A DNA stretch of 64,000 nucleotides from Limnephilus marmoratus (lineage: Eukaryota > Arthropoda > Insecta > Trichoptera > Limnephilidae), in assembly GCA_917880885.1 (NCBI GenBank), contig OU862931.1:17588736-17652735 (forward strand), written 5' to 3'. Numbering within the stretch: position 1 is the stretch's first letter; each line of letters opens with the position of its first letter. Positions 22,140 through 33,664 of the stretch are shown here, piece by piece. The notes below the pieces were generated by a model that was given only the letters and a program-made list of their open reading frames with translations, was not told the origin of the DNA and did not search any database. Made by a program: the position numbers and the translations under genes.

Positions 22140-22493
22140 TAGGAGGCCCCGAGTAAAAAAAAATCTCAGGGTCTATGCCAAATTTGGAGATGCTGTGTGG
22201 AAATGAAGGAGAGGAAGTTCAGGCAAGGAAAAAGGTGTGAGGGGTGGTTTGGTATCTGGGGATCAATGAGTGACGGATGTATGAATCCATCCCCCCCACT
22301 GCGGTGCAAGGCTATGGGTCGAGAGAGTCCTGCTGGAGATGAAAAAAGGTCTCCCTTAACCAGTCTCTCCCGATCCGGCCCGCCACGCAGTAGTTGGGCA
22401 AATGCATCCGCCGCCAAGACCGAGACAAACCTCACCCCCATGATCTCGGGCATTCCTGCTATGTCGCCAAACGTAGCGAACCACTTGGGGTGA
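22140..22493 (-). mobile_element. R1 repeat copy (minus)
   Basis: It runs from the hairpin remnant 'GAGGCCCCGAGTAAAA' to 'GCGAACCACTTGGGGTGA'. The head, including 'GGTTATCCAATAAATGG', is missing. On the minus strand one frame reads LLRGGPDRERLV and later LSRPIALHRSGG, the same frame that stays open in several other R1 copies. Confidence 0.85.
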
Positions 22494-23020
22494 TTTTTAA
22501 TTATTAAATATACATAAAAATTAATCCCTGTTTCCATTGGTCACGCCATAACTTCGGAACGACTTTACCTATGTCATTCATCTTTTTTTCTAAGTTTTCT
22601 AATACTTTGTAGAAGGTTCTTACGGAAAGAAAAATTAAGAAAATTGCGCAGAAAATTGAATAATTTCAGAAAACTTAACGACTTTTATTTATTTATTTAT
22701 TCATTTATTACACGCCCTGATGGACTTTTACATTATAGTTTATAAGTTGAGCATCAAACAATGAAGAAAATATGTATAATACAATGAGAAAAGAAAATAC
22801 ACAATAGAATGAAACAACAAAAGCAAATAATAAAATAAAAATACATGCTATGTAAAAATGATAAGAAGTCTCACCACATTCAATATAATAAACAAAAATT
22901 GGAGAAATTATGTAAATCTATTTATTTCTAGAAGAATAAAAGTGATAGAATATACAACATTTTTACTTTTCGTTATTTGTTTCACGTTATCCACATACAT
23001 ATCACAAATCTACCGGATCT
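22494..23020. other. No gene recognised; A-rich simple sequence
   Basis: A 'TTTATTTATTTATTTATTC' tract lies at 22,685-22,704, followed by A-rich sequence. No coding region could be supported. Confidence 0.35.
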
Positions 23021-23025
23021 GCCGG

Positions 23026-23150
23026 ATCGGCCCTGATGATGGACACTGCAACGCTGTCCGAAACGTTGGCTAAAGAAGGAGGTAGCGCAACACGGCATAA
23101 CACCCCAATATCGAAAATACTTTTGGCCGTGAAAATCTTAAAACATATCT
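23026..23150 (+). ncRNA. Hammerhead-like motif, second family, with 3' segment
   Basis: CTGATGA at 23,033-23,039, an extra T, a GGACA/TGTCC stem, GAAA at 23,060-23,063 and a minimal ACGT palindrome. It is followed by 'AAGAAGGAGGTAGCGCAAC', 'ACGGCATAACACCCC' and 'CGTGAAAATCTTAAAA', all shared with copies at 30.5 and 42.7 kb. The GTT at the expected cleavage triplet is a weaker variant than GTC. Best read as the pseudo-LTR of another Penelope-like family. Confidence 0.6.
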
Positions 23151-24164
23151 AACATTTATACTGATTAGTTTTAAGATGAAATATGTCACCTAGATTAGAA
23201 TACTTATTTCTGAGGCTGTGAAGTCTCGGAAACGGAGAATTTTGATAAGCTAGTTTCCTGGTGTTATTGAAATAAAAGGGTAATAAATGTCGACATGATT
23301 TTTTGGGAACATGGATATTGATATTGATAACAGTCAATTTTGTAATGCAGTATTTTATGTGATAGTATTAAATCTGTTATTAATTAACTACTTCCGCAAC
23401 CTTCCTTTTCCCTCCCTACTCCCTTTCACAACAATCACAACACTATTGGGGTTGACATAGTCCCACTGGCTCCGGTAGTTTGGACCAAACTATTGTGCTG
23501 AATCCACATAAAGAGAATACAATATCTATAATTCTTTAGTATATACATACTTGGTCGAATGGTACACCACTTTACGTTAAATAAACTCCTGTAGGTATAC
23601 AAAGACGAATTCTTAATTTTTCATAGTGTTATGAGAACAACCCTTTAATATTATTTATGGCGTCGAAATTATATCCCTTAATTAACGTTCTCCCTCAAAG
23701 GGTTCCCTTTTGTTTACATCCAACATCAATGATAAAGACCACCCCAATTTCTCCTCGACCTCTCCCCCATCGCTACCTCTGTTTATTATCGTTATTAACT
23801 TTTTAATATCAGTCAAAGTAATTGCAAATTTGTTTTTATGGAAGAGTTTACTTTATAGTAAGGTTTGGAAACGGAGAGCAAATGGAAGGAAAATAAATGC
23901 CAGTATTCAGGATATTACGAAGATCTGACGACCATCGTGGCAGTGTGATTTACTTCTGGGGGGGCGTCTAGGGCTTCGGGTGTCTCACTGTGGACCTCGT
24001 CAATCCTGTCGGGGAACGAATGGTGTCGGTCATTTGTTGGCGGCGTGTTCGGTGATCTGCACCTAGGGTTCCCAAATCAAAAAATCAAAATCCCGGAGAA
24101 AATTCCTGACATTTGAAAAAAAAATCCGGACTTTCTTTTAAATATAATGTTAATGATGCTCCGG
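23151..24164. other. No feature recognised
   Basis: AT-rich DNA with no gene or element end that I could identify. A GC-richer stretch lies at about 23,930-24,060. Confidence 0.35.
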
Positions 24165-24285
24165 GTGCCACCCGACCGAGTGTCATCCCCAAGAGCCCAA
24201 TTCTCTAGCCACCCCCCCTCCTAATTTTTTATGAAGTCGAAATTTGCATTTGTCAACTTTAATGGGGGGGAGGGGGGTAGTAATC
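24165..24285 (-). repeat. R3 repeat fragment (shared with 52.35 kb)
   Basis: 'TTTTATGAAGTCGAAATTTG', 'GTCAACTTTAATGGGGGGG' and 'GGGTGCCACCC' occur here and, in reverse complement with changes, at about 52,346-52,460. A dispersed repeat is the likely explanation. No terminus was defined. Confidence 0.55.
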
Positions 24286-25992
24286 AAGCAACGAAGTTTT
24301 GAGATTAAATGCCAATAACCAAAGAACCATTATTCTGAAAGCAGCTGGACAATGAAAAGTTACGGAATTAACAAAGATATGTGCTCTTACGTATTTGCGA
24401 TGCAGGCACAAAATGCCAATGTAGAAACCGTATTTTCCTTAATGGGAACTCAATTAATTATTATTAAGATTCGGAAGTGTTTAACGATATTTACGGGAGC
24501 ATTAATTATCAGAAGTGATGTTTTTACTTTGATTTGTAATAAAAATAATTTGGTTTATTTCATTTTTTATATCAATCTCCACTTAATTGTAGAAATTCCG
24601 GATTGTTTAGGATTCCCACTGCATTCCGGACAAAGACCTATATTTCCGGGCATGTCCGGAAAATTCCGGACGTATGGCAACCCTATCTGCACCACACCTT
24701 CATGAAACATGTACTGCTTTCTACTTGAATTCACATTTCATTAAGTTTTTTTTCCTACCCCGACACTTTTATGTTGTATTACATATTTTTTTGTTTATTC
24801 TATTGTGCTAATTAAGATCTTCTTAATATTGTCGTACTTTCCCACAAATCTGAACCTTTTTACAACCCGACAATCAGCGACGTTTGCAAATATGTAAATT
24901 CGGGTTTACCGTTTTTAATAAGGCTTTGTTTTATTCTTGGAGTTTGATAGCGCAACTTAATTAAAGTAAAGTTTATTTTAACTACCTACGCTATTTTCTT
25001 GCTTTAGTAATCTCATTTTAGATTAAAATCTTTAACTATTAAGTGTAATTTTTATTGTTTTTATAACACGATATTATGCAAATAGCCAGTAGTTCTTACA
25101 AGGTTTTTTATTTCGAAAACTTTATTTTTACAACGAATTTTCGTGTTATTTACAAATGTATATCATCAATTGAAGCAAGTTGAGGACATTACCTTTTGAA
25201 TTTTTGGGAAAATACCGAATATTACCAACTGAAGATACTCGTATTATAAGCAGTCTAAAAGTTGATATTTACGGCCGGCCAAAAAGCGTGTTACGTCGGT
25301 TCCATGCCAACTCAGAATCAACTCAACTGAACACCTCCTTAAGAGGAAATACTAGCGGCGTTTTTCCATACAAACGTATTCCCCGTTTATCTCTCTGGAT
25401 TTTGACCCTAGAGCAAAATTTTTTTTTACATAATATAGATATCAACCACTAGCGTGTCGGTACGTTTTGCTTTTTTTGATAATTTACTTCTTATAGAAGT
25501 TAGGACCTTCCAAAAATGAATAAAGTTGCCTAATTTAAGCGCCGTCAAAAAACGTTCAGTAAATAAACTAAACAATGTATTTTGAAAAAAAGCAAAACGT
25601 ACCGACATAGAATATTTTCTTTTAATACAGTTAGAGAAAAAAAAATTTTAAATCCGTCAAGTTTTGGAGAAGAAAAATGGGGAATACAAAACATCGATTT
25701 CGAAGATTTTATTTAGGTATTTTCGGCCCGACGTGCAGGTGTCACTTTGGCTCATTTCTCCTGAGGGGGGCCGGGGAACGAGGGTTTTGACAAATACATA
25801 CATATAAAGCGAAGTAGTGATGTAACGAATTTTATCGGTAGACTAGTGTTGTCCTTGCCCGTGTAATCGATATTTTTTATTCGTTTTTTTTCTGTTAAGT
25901 GACTCATCGCGGTATACCAATACTGACCGAGCTTTCATGCTAAAATTGTGCAAAATTAAAATTGTTTATGTCAAGTACTATGATAAATTTTC
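24286..25992. other. No feature recognised
   Basis: 'TTCCGGAC' words recur around 24,600-24,670, indicating a small repeat. Open frames at 24,352-24,705 and 25,180-25,452 show no recognisable domain and are likely chance. Confidence 0.35.
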
Positions 25993-26322
25993 AATTTGGG
26001 AGGCGTTTTAGGTACCATCGCCCCGGAAACCATTTATTGGATAACCAACACCCCCGCCACTTGGTCACCCCAAGTGGTCCGCTATGTTTGGTGACTGAGC
26101 ATGGGTTCCCGGGTTCACGGGTGAGGTCTGCATGGGTTTTGGTGGCGGATGATTTTGTTCACTTACTGCGTGGCGGGCTGGATTGGGAGAAACTGGAAGA
26201 GGGAGATCTTTTGATCTCTACAGCCGGACTCTCTCCACCATCATTTCATACTTTTACCTACCCAGAAATTCCTCTCCTTCCTTTCATTAAAAATAACCTC
26301 CACACAGCTTCTCCAATGACTT
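25993..26322 (+). mobile_element. R1 repeat copy (plus), internally deleted
   Basis: Head 'AATTTGGGAGGCG', 'TTATTGGATAACCAACA' and 'CAAGTGGTCCGCTATG' are present. After 'GGACTCTCTCCACCATC' the copy skips about 90 bases of the consensus and rejoins at 'CCTACCCAGAAATTCC', ending in 'CCTCCACACAGCTTCTCC'. The terminal hairpin is lost. Confidence 0.85.
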
Positions 26323-26474
26323 TGCATACTATAAGGGTATTTAACTTAAAAATAATTTTTATATTTCATTTTATATAATTGCATTTTGTGATATTTTTAA
26401 GTAATCAATCACCTCTACCTTTAATATTTTGTCTATAATTCTCATATGCCTATACTTGTTTGTCTTTTAATATT

Positions 26475-26530
26475 AATCTTATCCTGACGAAGAACACTCT
26501 GTTTTCGAAACATGTTGATAATATTGATTA
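26475..26530 (+). ncRNA. Hammerhead-like motif, third variant
   Basis: CTGACGA at 26,484-26,490 is followed by a stem with arms AGAACA/TGTTTT (one G-T pair, loop CTC), an extra C, then GAAA at 26,507-26,510 and the palindromic ACATGT with T as the predicted cleavage base. The architecture parallels the PLE motifs at 21 and 44 kb but the stems have different sequences, so base pairing is kept while sequence changes. No reverse transcriptase or GIY-YIG coding sequence is visible beside it. Confidence 0.55.
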
Positions 26531-27600
26531 CATAAAGCTGTTTTTACAATGTTATTTGTTCTCGTTTAATTAAAAATGACGCCACAAAGATTGGACCCAT
26601 TTGCAGCATTTCAAGCTGGGTCGCCATAACCAATTCGTTTGTGCAATTTCAATCAATGCATTTCTTTGTTTCTCGAGAACCCTTCTATGGGCTTACACAT
26701 CATTAGGTAGTACTTTTACGCCAGTTTTTTAAACATTTGTGGTCAGAAACATCCAAGTAGTGTAGTTTTGTAGCTCTAGCACGTATGAAGCTGTATGACT
26801 TTTGCACTCCCAGAAATAAAACCTTTTTAGTATAATTATCATTATGCATATATCCAATTGTATATCCGCATGTACATTATTTGGCTTAATATAGTAAATA
26901 TGTTATTTTCCACATCAAGTATACAATAAAATAGATGCAAGAATGTTTTTTTTGATAAATTAATACCGTAAAAAAAAATATATATTTATTCTCAAAACTC
27001 TTGAGAACATATCATCGTTGCATTCACAAAATATCCCATGTAAGGTTTTCGACCAATTTTTTTTTTGTTTACATCATTTGATTCACCATGGTTTCCTAAA
27101 TAATCTGACATAAATATATCCCATTTTTCAAACTCATCTTTTTAATCATTTTAGAGGCAATTCTGACCATTACTTGTAATTAATGGTAATTATTTAAAAA
27201 TATATACTACATATACTACAGAAATATAAAAAAAATATATAATTATATAATTAAATCCCTATATACTACAAAAATATATTAAAAAAAATAAAATTATAAA
27301 ATTAAAATGAGAAAAAAAAGTTTTTTGTGTGCAAGAATTCGTATTATTTTTTAACTCAAATTTGTCGCACATAAATTAATGTCAGAATATTTCTCATTTG
27401 TGAACGCAAACTGCCTTTCTGTTAGTATTTTATATTTTAGTTTTAAAGTTCTTGTTGTGTCCTGTGATACAATAGCACTGCTATTGTCTATTATTATTAT
27501 TGTCCCGTGTGTGCTATAACAGCACTATCTTTGTTAATTTTGTTCTTCTGTCATTGTTTTGTAAATACTCTATACTCTTTTATTATTTTCTCAATATTAT
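26531..27600. other. No gene recognised; very AT-rich
   Basis: Very AT-rich, with near-duplicate lines 'TATATACTACATATACTAC' and 'TATATACTACAAAAATATA' around 27,200-27,280. No coding potential. Confidence 0.35.
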
Positions 27601-27604
27601 AAGG

Positions 27605-27713
27605 AGCACTGTAGGATTATTTTTTAAATTTATTATAGTTAAGCGCACTTGAAGTGAAATGTCACAAAACAGCGCTATATAAATATAATGCTATTATTAT
27701 TATTATTACAAAG
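27605..27713 (+). repeat. LINE/SINE 3' tail with ATT microsatellite
   Basis: 'CAGCGCTATATAAATATAATG' runs into (ATT)n at 27,690-27,709. This 'GCGCTATATAAAT + ATT' tail is characteristic of L2/CR1-type LINEs and SINEs carrying their tails. The same tail occurs at 58.86-58.93 kb and, inverted, within the duplication at 0.6-1.3 kb. Confidence 0.65.
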
Positions 27714-27760
27714 TGCTTCGCGTATTTACCAGGATTATGGCGTTGGATGTTCTTTGTATT

Positions 27761-28135
27761 CATGGAGGCGGATATGGATTCCGCCGCCCCGTGAATTGGA
27801 TAACCAAGATCCCTGCCATAGGTCTCCCCATGTAATTCGCTACGTCTCTGCATTTGCCCACCTTCTGCGTGGCGGGCCGGATCGGGAGAGACTGGTCGAA
27901 GGAGACCTTTTGACCTCTCCACCCGGACTCTCTCGATCCATTGCCTTGCACCTTAATGGGAGGGTTGGATTCATACTTCTGTCACCCTTGGACCCATTGA
28001 CAGATACCTCCCTTCCCAGAACTTCCTCTCCTTCCTTTCCCTGTAAGGACCCCTACACAGCGTCCCCAAAGATGACATAGGCCCTGAGGTTTTTTTTTCC
28101 TAAGGATCCCATATGTGGAGCTAATGAAAAAAAAA
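27761..28135 (+). mobile_element. R1 repeat copy (plus)
   Basis: It starts 'GGAGGCGGATATGG' and lacks ~45 bases around the 'ACTTAGCAGGGGTGCCCGG' block. It keeps 'GCGTGGCGGGCCGGATCGGG' and ends 'GGAGCTAATGAAAAAAAAAC'. One frame reads HLLRGGPDRERLVEGDLL followed by GLSRSIALH, again the frame open in other copies. Confidence 0.87.
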
Positions 28136-28343
28136 CGTGGAAAGGTGTGTGTATCTCCTTCGGTCGCTGGCTATAATGCTTGAAAAGGTTATAATAGCGC
28201 CAAACTACATTCAATAAATATAATGTTAAATTTGAATTCGAAGCAAGATTTTAAGTAATCGCTGCCTTTAAACTACGTTAACATTCAGTTTTGCCCAACC
28301 GTTATATTTTATTTGTTATATTTTGTTAAAAAATGTTGTTTTT

Positions 28344-28475
28344 TATGTGAATACCGCACAAGAGCCAGTGAGACTATGGCATCCACAATTAGGGTATGTT
28401 GTGAGGCTGAAGATAATGGGGAGCGGAAGGAAGTGAGGAAGAGGAAGGTGGGGAAGTGCCTGGATATTCAGTACA
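28344..28475 (+). repeat. R2 repeat copy
   Basis: 'GTGAATACCGCACAAGAG', 'CTATGGCATCCACAATT', 'GGTATGTTGTGAGGCTGAAG' and 'GATATTCAG' occur in the family order. The 'TCCCAACTGCTCC' block between the first two is deleted. Confidence 0.78.
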
Positions 28476-28554
28476 GTTGGTGTACATTATTGTTTAGTAT
28501 CTTAGTTTTATCCAGAAAACGTGTTATTTTTCCCTTTTACATTTTTAACAGTCT

Positions 28555-29295
28555 CTCGTGTCTAGGATGATCGAAGTATGTATGAAGAATGAGTTAATGA
28601 TGAATGTGAGTAAATCTAAAGTCATGGTATTTGAAAGAGATAGTATGAAAACAGTGTGCAACATAGTTGTGAATGATGAGTATTTGGAGCAGGTGGGTGA
28701 GTTTGTGTACTTGGGAAGTATGTTTACGAGAGATGGTAGTTTTGACAGAGATATCGAAAGAAGGGTAAATGCAGGCAACTCTATTAATGGAGGACGAATG
28801 CCTTTGGCGCCAACAAAAAACTGTCAAAAGAAGCGAAGGTAGCCGTCTATAATTGAGTGCTGGTACCTACCCTGATGTATGGCAGTGAGGCATGGAACTG
28901 ACAGAGGAAGGATGAAAGTAGACTGAATGCTGTAGAAATGAGATCCCTGAGGCGTATGTGTGGTAAAACCATTTACGATCGTGTGAAAAATGTGGAGATC
29001 CGCGAAGAATGCAAGGCTGATGTAAGCGTAATGAGTAAGATTAAGAAAGGGACGCTTAGATGGTTTGGGCATGTAGAGCGAATGAACGAGTAAAGGAGTG
29101 TAAGGAGAATATATGACGTAAATGTGAATGAAAGAAGAAGTCGGGGACGCCCGAGGAAGACATGGCACGACCAAGTGAATCAGTTACTTATATGTGAACG
29201 AGGCAAGGAGTGTGTGCCAAGATCGAGTTGTTTGGCGGTCCATGCTCTCTGCCTACCCCTGCGGGGAAACGGCGTGATGGTTAGTTAGTTAGTTT
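28555..29295 (+). pseudogene. LINE reverse transcriptase C-terminus (RTE/CR1-like)
   Basis: A plus-strand frame from 28,558 gives NVSKSKVMVFER, then a VGEFVYLGSMFTRDG segment and IERRVNAG. After frameshifts the protein continues with LVPTLMYGSEAW, LNAVEMRSLRRMCG, an LRWFGHVERMNE segment and finally RGRPRKTWHDQV. This ordered set ('KTK.M', 'YLGS....DG', 'YG.E.W', 'LRW.GHV.RM', 'GRP...W.D') is diagnostic of the region after the catalytic core of LINE reverse transcriptases common in insects. At least two frameshifts and stops break it. A short TTAG repeat at 29,280-29,294 may be the element's tail. Confidence 0.85.
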
Positions 29296-29836
29296 TAGTT
29301 GGTTTTCATTTTTAACAACTAGATTACGTATATTGGACAAAATATGTTTTGTGTTCTTTGTACTGCCGTTATTGAATAAAAAGTAAGTTTGCTACAAAAC
29401 AAAAGACCATTATTTTATTTTTTCCAAATCACGAAATATAGTTTTTTCTAAACTTCGGGTCGTTTAGACTAATTTTATTTATTTTTACGTTTCGAATAGC
29501 TACAAATCATATGCAACTTTAGAGACCTCATGCGTTTAAAAATAATGCGCCCTTTTTTCTGTCTATGGAGAGCGATATATCCTAAAGCCGAGTCAAAAAC
29601 TTCATTAGCGACGAAATAAGTCGAAACATGCCATCCAAACAGAATATTGGAATACCTAGTAACAAGCATGCGATGAGATTCGCGGAAGACGGTAGGCAGG
29701 AGGCGCAGAGGGGGAGAGAGAACACTCACGTGGTCTCACCCACACATCTATAGCTAGTTCTTTTGTGAGCGCGGTGCAACAACGATAATTTTTGAAAATA
29801 CCTACCGTCGAAATTTCTCACCGATGGTATTACCTC
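29296..29836. other. No feature recognised
   Basis: No family motif in the open frames on either strand and no element end except the TTAA at 29,837-29,840. Confidence 0.35.
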
Positions 29837-29840
29837 TTAA

Positions 29841-30257
29841 GGCTCTGCAACTGGGCAGGAAAAGAAGATGATGGAGAGACACGAAATTACGAATGTTAGA
29901 GGAGAGCGCTAACATTTACAGCGACAAAATCGATGCGAAAATGTTTAATAAACCACGACTCGTTTAAAATAGAGCAAAAATCTCGCGGGCATTATCTTAA
30001 ACAGCATTTAAAGAAACACTGTGTATTTTTTCATACATATAACTTGTAAAATAACTGAAACAGATGTGTTAATAATAATTTTTGGAGCATGCTTTGCGAT
30101 TTTTTTCAATCGAGGGAATTTTATATAATTTGCGTTTCTGCGCGGGCAAAGTCTAGATATTATCTTCAAGGATAACATATATTTTTTAACAGCTTTAAAA
30201 CTTACCGTGTTTAAGGGAAATATGTAATAAATCGGTAGAAATCCGGGTTGCGGGCCC
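29841..30257 (-). mobile_element. TTAA-type MITE copy 2 (minus)
   Basis: Flanked exactly by TTAA at 29,837-29,840 and 30,258-30,261. The ends 'GGCTCTGCAACTGGG' and (reverse complement of the right end) 'GGGCCCGCAACCCGG' are imperfect TIRs. The interior matches copy 1 base for base over long runs, for example 'GCAAAGTCTAGATATTATC' on the plus strand. R1 sequence begins immediately to the right. Confidence 0.92.
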
Positions 30258-30261
30258 TTAA

Positions 30262-31024
30262 GTGGGGTGCCCGGATTCACGGGGCGAGGTTTGTCTAGGT
30301 CTTGCTGGCGGAAGTGTTTGTCCAATCGGGAGAAATTGGTTGAGGGAGATCATTTGGCCTCTCCAGCAGAACACTCTCGACCCATCGCATTGCATCGCAG
30401 TAGGAGGGATAGATTCATACATCCGTCACTCACACACTGACCCCCAGATTCCCACCCATCCCTTTTTCCTCCCCAGAACTTCTTCTCCTTCGGATATGAT
30501 TTTAGATTTTCACGGCCAAAAGCATTTTTGTTATTTGTTTTTGGGGTGTTATGCCGTTTTGCACTACCTCCTCTTTAGCAAACGTTTAGGACAGCGTTAC
30601 AGTGTTAATCATCAGGGCAAATGTTTCATTGTTAGTGGTGAAATGTGTGCTTATGTACTTAGAAGCGATACCGTGTCGCCAGCTCTACTCTACTACGAGC
30701 CGGTAGTAAAATATACTTCATAATGGTTTTTTGCGTTTAGCTTTGTTGTAGCCGTCAATTACCGAATACCAAGAACTGTTGAGCTTAGCTCCGCCGTATC
30801 TATTAATAATAATTATGTTTTTTGTGGATTTCAATTGCCTCCGTAATCAGGCGTGCTCTATGGGATTTGGGTCTTTCCAGGACTTGCTGGGCTATTGCTC
30901 GATTTCTTCTCCTTCCTTTATTTTAAAAGACCATCCACACAGCATCCCCAGAGATAACACAGACCATGAGGCAAATCATTTTCCTCCTGGCTAGCTTGAA
31001 GCTAATATAAAAAAAGGAAAAATA
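30262..31024 (+). mobile_element. R1 copy (plus), truncated and interrupted
   Basis: It begins at the MITE junction with 'GGGGTGCCCGGATTCACGGG' and continues to 'CAGAACTTCTTCTCCTTC' near 30,492. About 400 bp of other sequence, including a hammerhead-like element in minus orientation, follows. R1 resumes at about 30,904 ('CTTCTCCTTCCTTTATTTTA') and ends 'AGCTAATATAAAAAAAGG' near 31,018. The repeated 'TTCTTCTCCTTC' at the junctions (30,480 and 30,904) may be a target duplication. Confidence 0.8.
30493..30640 (-). ncRNA. Hammerhead-like motif, second family, degraded
   Basis: On the minus strand CTGATGA at 30,615-30,609 is followed by the stem-loop, but the second core box reads CTAAAC instead of CGAAAC, so a catalytic G is lost. 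The downstream words 'GAGGAGGTAGTGCAAAAC', 'GGCATAACACCCC' and the element end 'CGTGAAAATCTAAAA' (30,507-30,523, inverted) match the 23.0 and 42.7 kb copies. Confidence 0.6.
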
Positions 31025-32399
31025 TGGGAGATAACCTGACAGGAAAATTAGTATACATACAACGGACATTCTTATTAGAATTTTTGCATGTGCTCAAAAA
31101 ATAATTTATCGAATAAACGTTTTTGTACGTACTTACATTATAAAACGGCGACGCTCCCCACTGCATAGACGATTGTTTTGATCTCTAGTGTCAATGGGTC
31201 GAGTCTTATTTGTCAAGAGATCAATGATTAATTCAAAAGCTGCTCATCGAAAGCTGATAGGAAGTGTTTGGGATTTCTTTACACTAGGGAGCGCGGCTGT
31301 AACCACTGGAGCGATTTCGGTCGAAAAATGGACCACTTTTATTTTTCTGCGATTGATTTCGGTCCAAAAATGGACCACATTTAATTCTTTCATTCTTAAA
31401 ACATTTATTGTAATTATTTAAAACACTTCCTGGGCCAGCCGTTTATTTTAACACGGAGCTATTGAAATGCTTTATCTATTATGACCATAGATGTCGCAAA
31501 TCTGAACTTCGTAGACTATTTTAGAACAATGTTAAAAATAAATTTTTGAAATATTTTTTTCCCGCCGAATTTACGAACAGCTGTTTACGGATAAAATTAA
31601 GTCCTTTTTCCATAGATATGCACCTTTAATTATCAAGTATACCACAGACAATATACAGAAACCGAAAATATTCTTTGTTGACCCGAATAAGTATTCCTCA
31701 CGGCAGTTTCAAGTAAAAAACACCCAGGATTCGCAAGATTATAAATTTTACGATTTTTTTATATTTTTTTCATAAATCTGACAAATATGAGATAAACGGT
31801 AAAATACAGGTTATTTCATTGGCTATATAGCAGTATAATAAGTTTTTATGTCTCAATCTCAAAATTTGAAGGTATGATTTTTTTAATGATGACGAAAAAT
31901 TTTAAAAATCACCATCTGGGAAATCTCAAGCAATCGAAGCAAATTTATTAATTTCGCGTGATCGCTCCAGTGGATCCAACAAACTTTCTTCTGGCATGCT
32001 CAGAATCCACTCACAGAGAGATGTATGTTACTATCCACTGTTGTAGCTGCTGTGAGGCTTTATAAATATTTCGGATGTTTCGGAAAGGTCTCTATATTTC
32101 TGATGACCATCTAAGACAGCGTCATCAAATATTATTTTCCTGCTTGCTTGTAGGCCCAACATGGCAATAATTTTACCGGTGGAGAAGTGTATAATGCACC
32201 TGAAAAAAATTTATTCTGACATAGGGGAGACCTGTCCAAAAACGTATACCGAAGGTAGAAGCACTGTAGTGTAATTAAAATAAATTTCGGTTTACATAAA
32301 TTAATTTTATTAATGAATTTACTAAGGAACAACATTAATGTGAATTTCAGCTGCTTATAATTAGTATCCCATTGCTCCTTCAACTAGGTACACTCAAAA
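31025..32399. other. No gene recognised
   Basis: 'TTTCGGTC.AAAAATGGACCAC' occurs twice, at 31,316-31,338 and 31,355-31,378. 'GGAGCGATTTC' at 31,308 and the inverse-like 'GCGTGATCGCTCCAGTGG' near 31,958 hint at a decayed element about 0.65 kb long. Otherwise nothing is identifiable. Confidence 0.35.
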
Positions 32400-33370
32400 T
32401 TGCCGTCCTCATTTTTTCTGTATCCAAGTCTTGTCTGGTAATTTTTCTTTGGTAATTACGCGGATCGTTTGTAGCACGTTTAAACGTATAAACAAAAATT
32501 CTGTAATAAAACGCGTCATTATGAAGAAACCCTTCAGATACTCGAGCGACGCTCTCTTCAAGGAGTTTAATGTGCTTGATGTTCGACAGTGTTACATAAA
32601 AAAAATAACAATCTGCGTCCACAAAAATAAAAACAAAACGATAACAGTCGATCATAATCATCAAACCAGAAGTAAGAGCAGAAACGACCTTTCTATTCCA
32701 ACAAGCAATACTGCGGCTTACCAAAAAGTTTTCTCATACCTGGGACCAAAAATATACAACAAAATCCCCTCTCAATTTAAACTGTGTGAATTATCATCCT
32801 TCGGTACTAAAATTACTAAATGGTTATTAGACTTAGGTAGGACAGATTCCGAAAAATTATTAAAAAACGTAGTCTGAGTTGATTTCTTCGATTTTGTATT
32901 TTGTATTTCCTAAAAAATATCTTATTATTTTTCTTTCTTACATTTATATATTATATTTTACATGTACCTACCTGGATCTTATTGTTTATTACTGCTAATT
33001 TGTATTTTCCTAAAAAAATATTTCTTTTATTTTTCTTTCTTACATTTATATGTTATATTTTTATTTTATTTTATATTTTACATGTACCTACCTGGATCTT
33101 ATTGTTTATTACTGCTGTATACCTAGAATAACACAACTTATATCTGATATTGTACCTAATATCTAAGTCACTCCCCCAATATGTACCATTATTGTTAATT
33201 ATTATTGAATCCATTAATGTGAAATTATGTACACGCAACCTGCCAATTTGACTGTCCTAAAACGGGAAACCTTCCTATTTGGACAGTCAAAGCTTCCTTT
33301 TATATTGTTATATCTTGTATGTAATAAATGTAATAATAATAAATAAATAAATAAAATAAATAAAAATATT
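32400..33370 (+). pseudogene. LINE 3' end: ORF C-terminus, duplicated UTR, A-rich tail
   Basis: A 148-codon frame from 32,431 contains LFKEFNVLDVRQCYIKK, then an IHVHKN-like stretch, then FSYLGPKIYNKIPSQF and TKWLLDLG. The 'L.V..LY..K', 'SY.GP..YN.LP' and final 'K.WLL' motifs mark the last ~130 residues of jockey/I-like LINE ORF2. The stop is at 32,875. In the following UTR a ~105-115 bp unit with 'TACATGTACCTACCTGGATC' is repeated directly at about 32,900-32,995 and 33,000-33,115. The copy closes with (AAT/AAAT)n at 33,328-33,365. No upstream catalytic domain remains. Confidence 0.85.
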
Positions 33371-33664
33371 ACTGGTCAAAAATATACTGGCCGGTTTTAC
33401 CTCAGACTGTTGTGCCCCGAGACAAATATACAGTCATTACGAAAATCAAACAAAGGTAAAATATACATAGTATTTGACATTTCACTCACCTGCAAACTAT
33501 AATAACTTCACTATTAATCATTTCCGTAAAAATTACATCAGGACACCGAAAAACTTAAAACATGTAGTATTTCTATCCAGCGAGCAGACATGTACCGACA
33601 AGTTTCTGCTGATTTGCGTTGGTTTCGGAGTCGTATGGGGGGATTGCCTGGTGAGAATAGTTAA

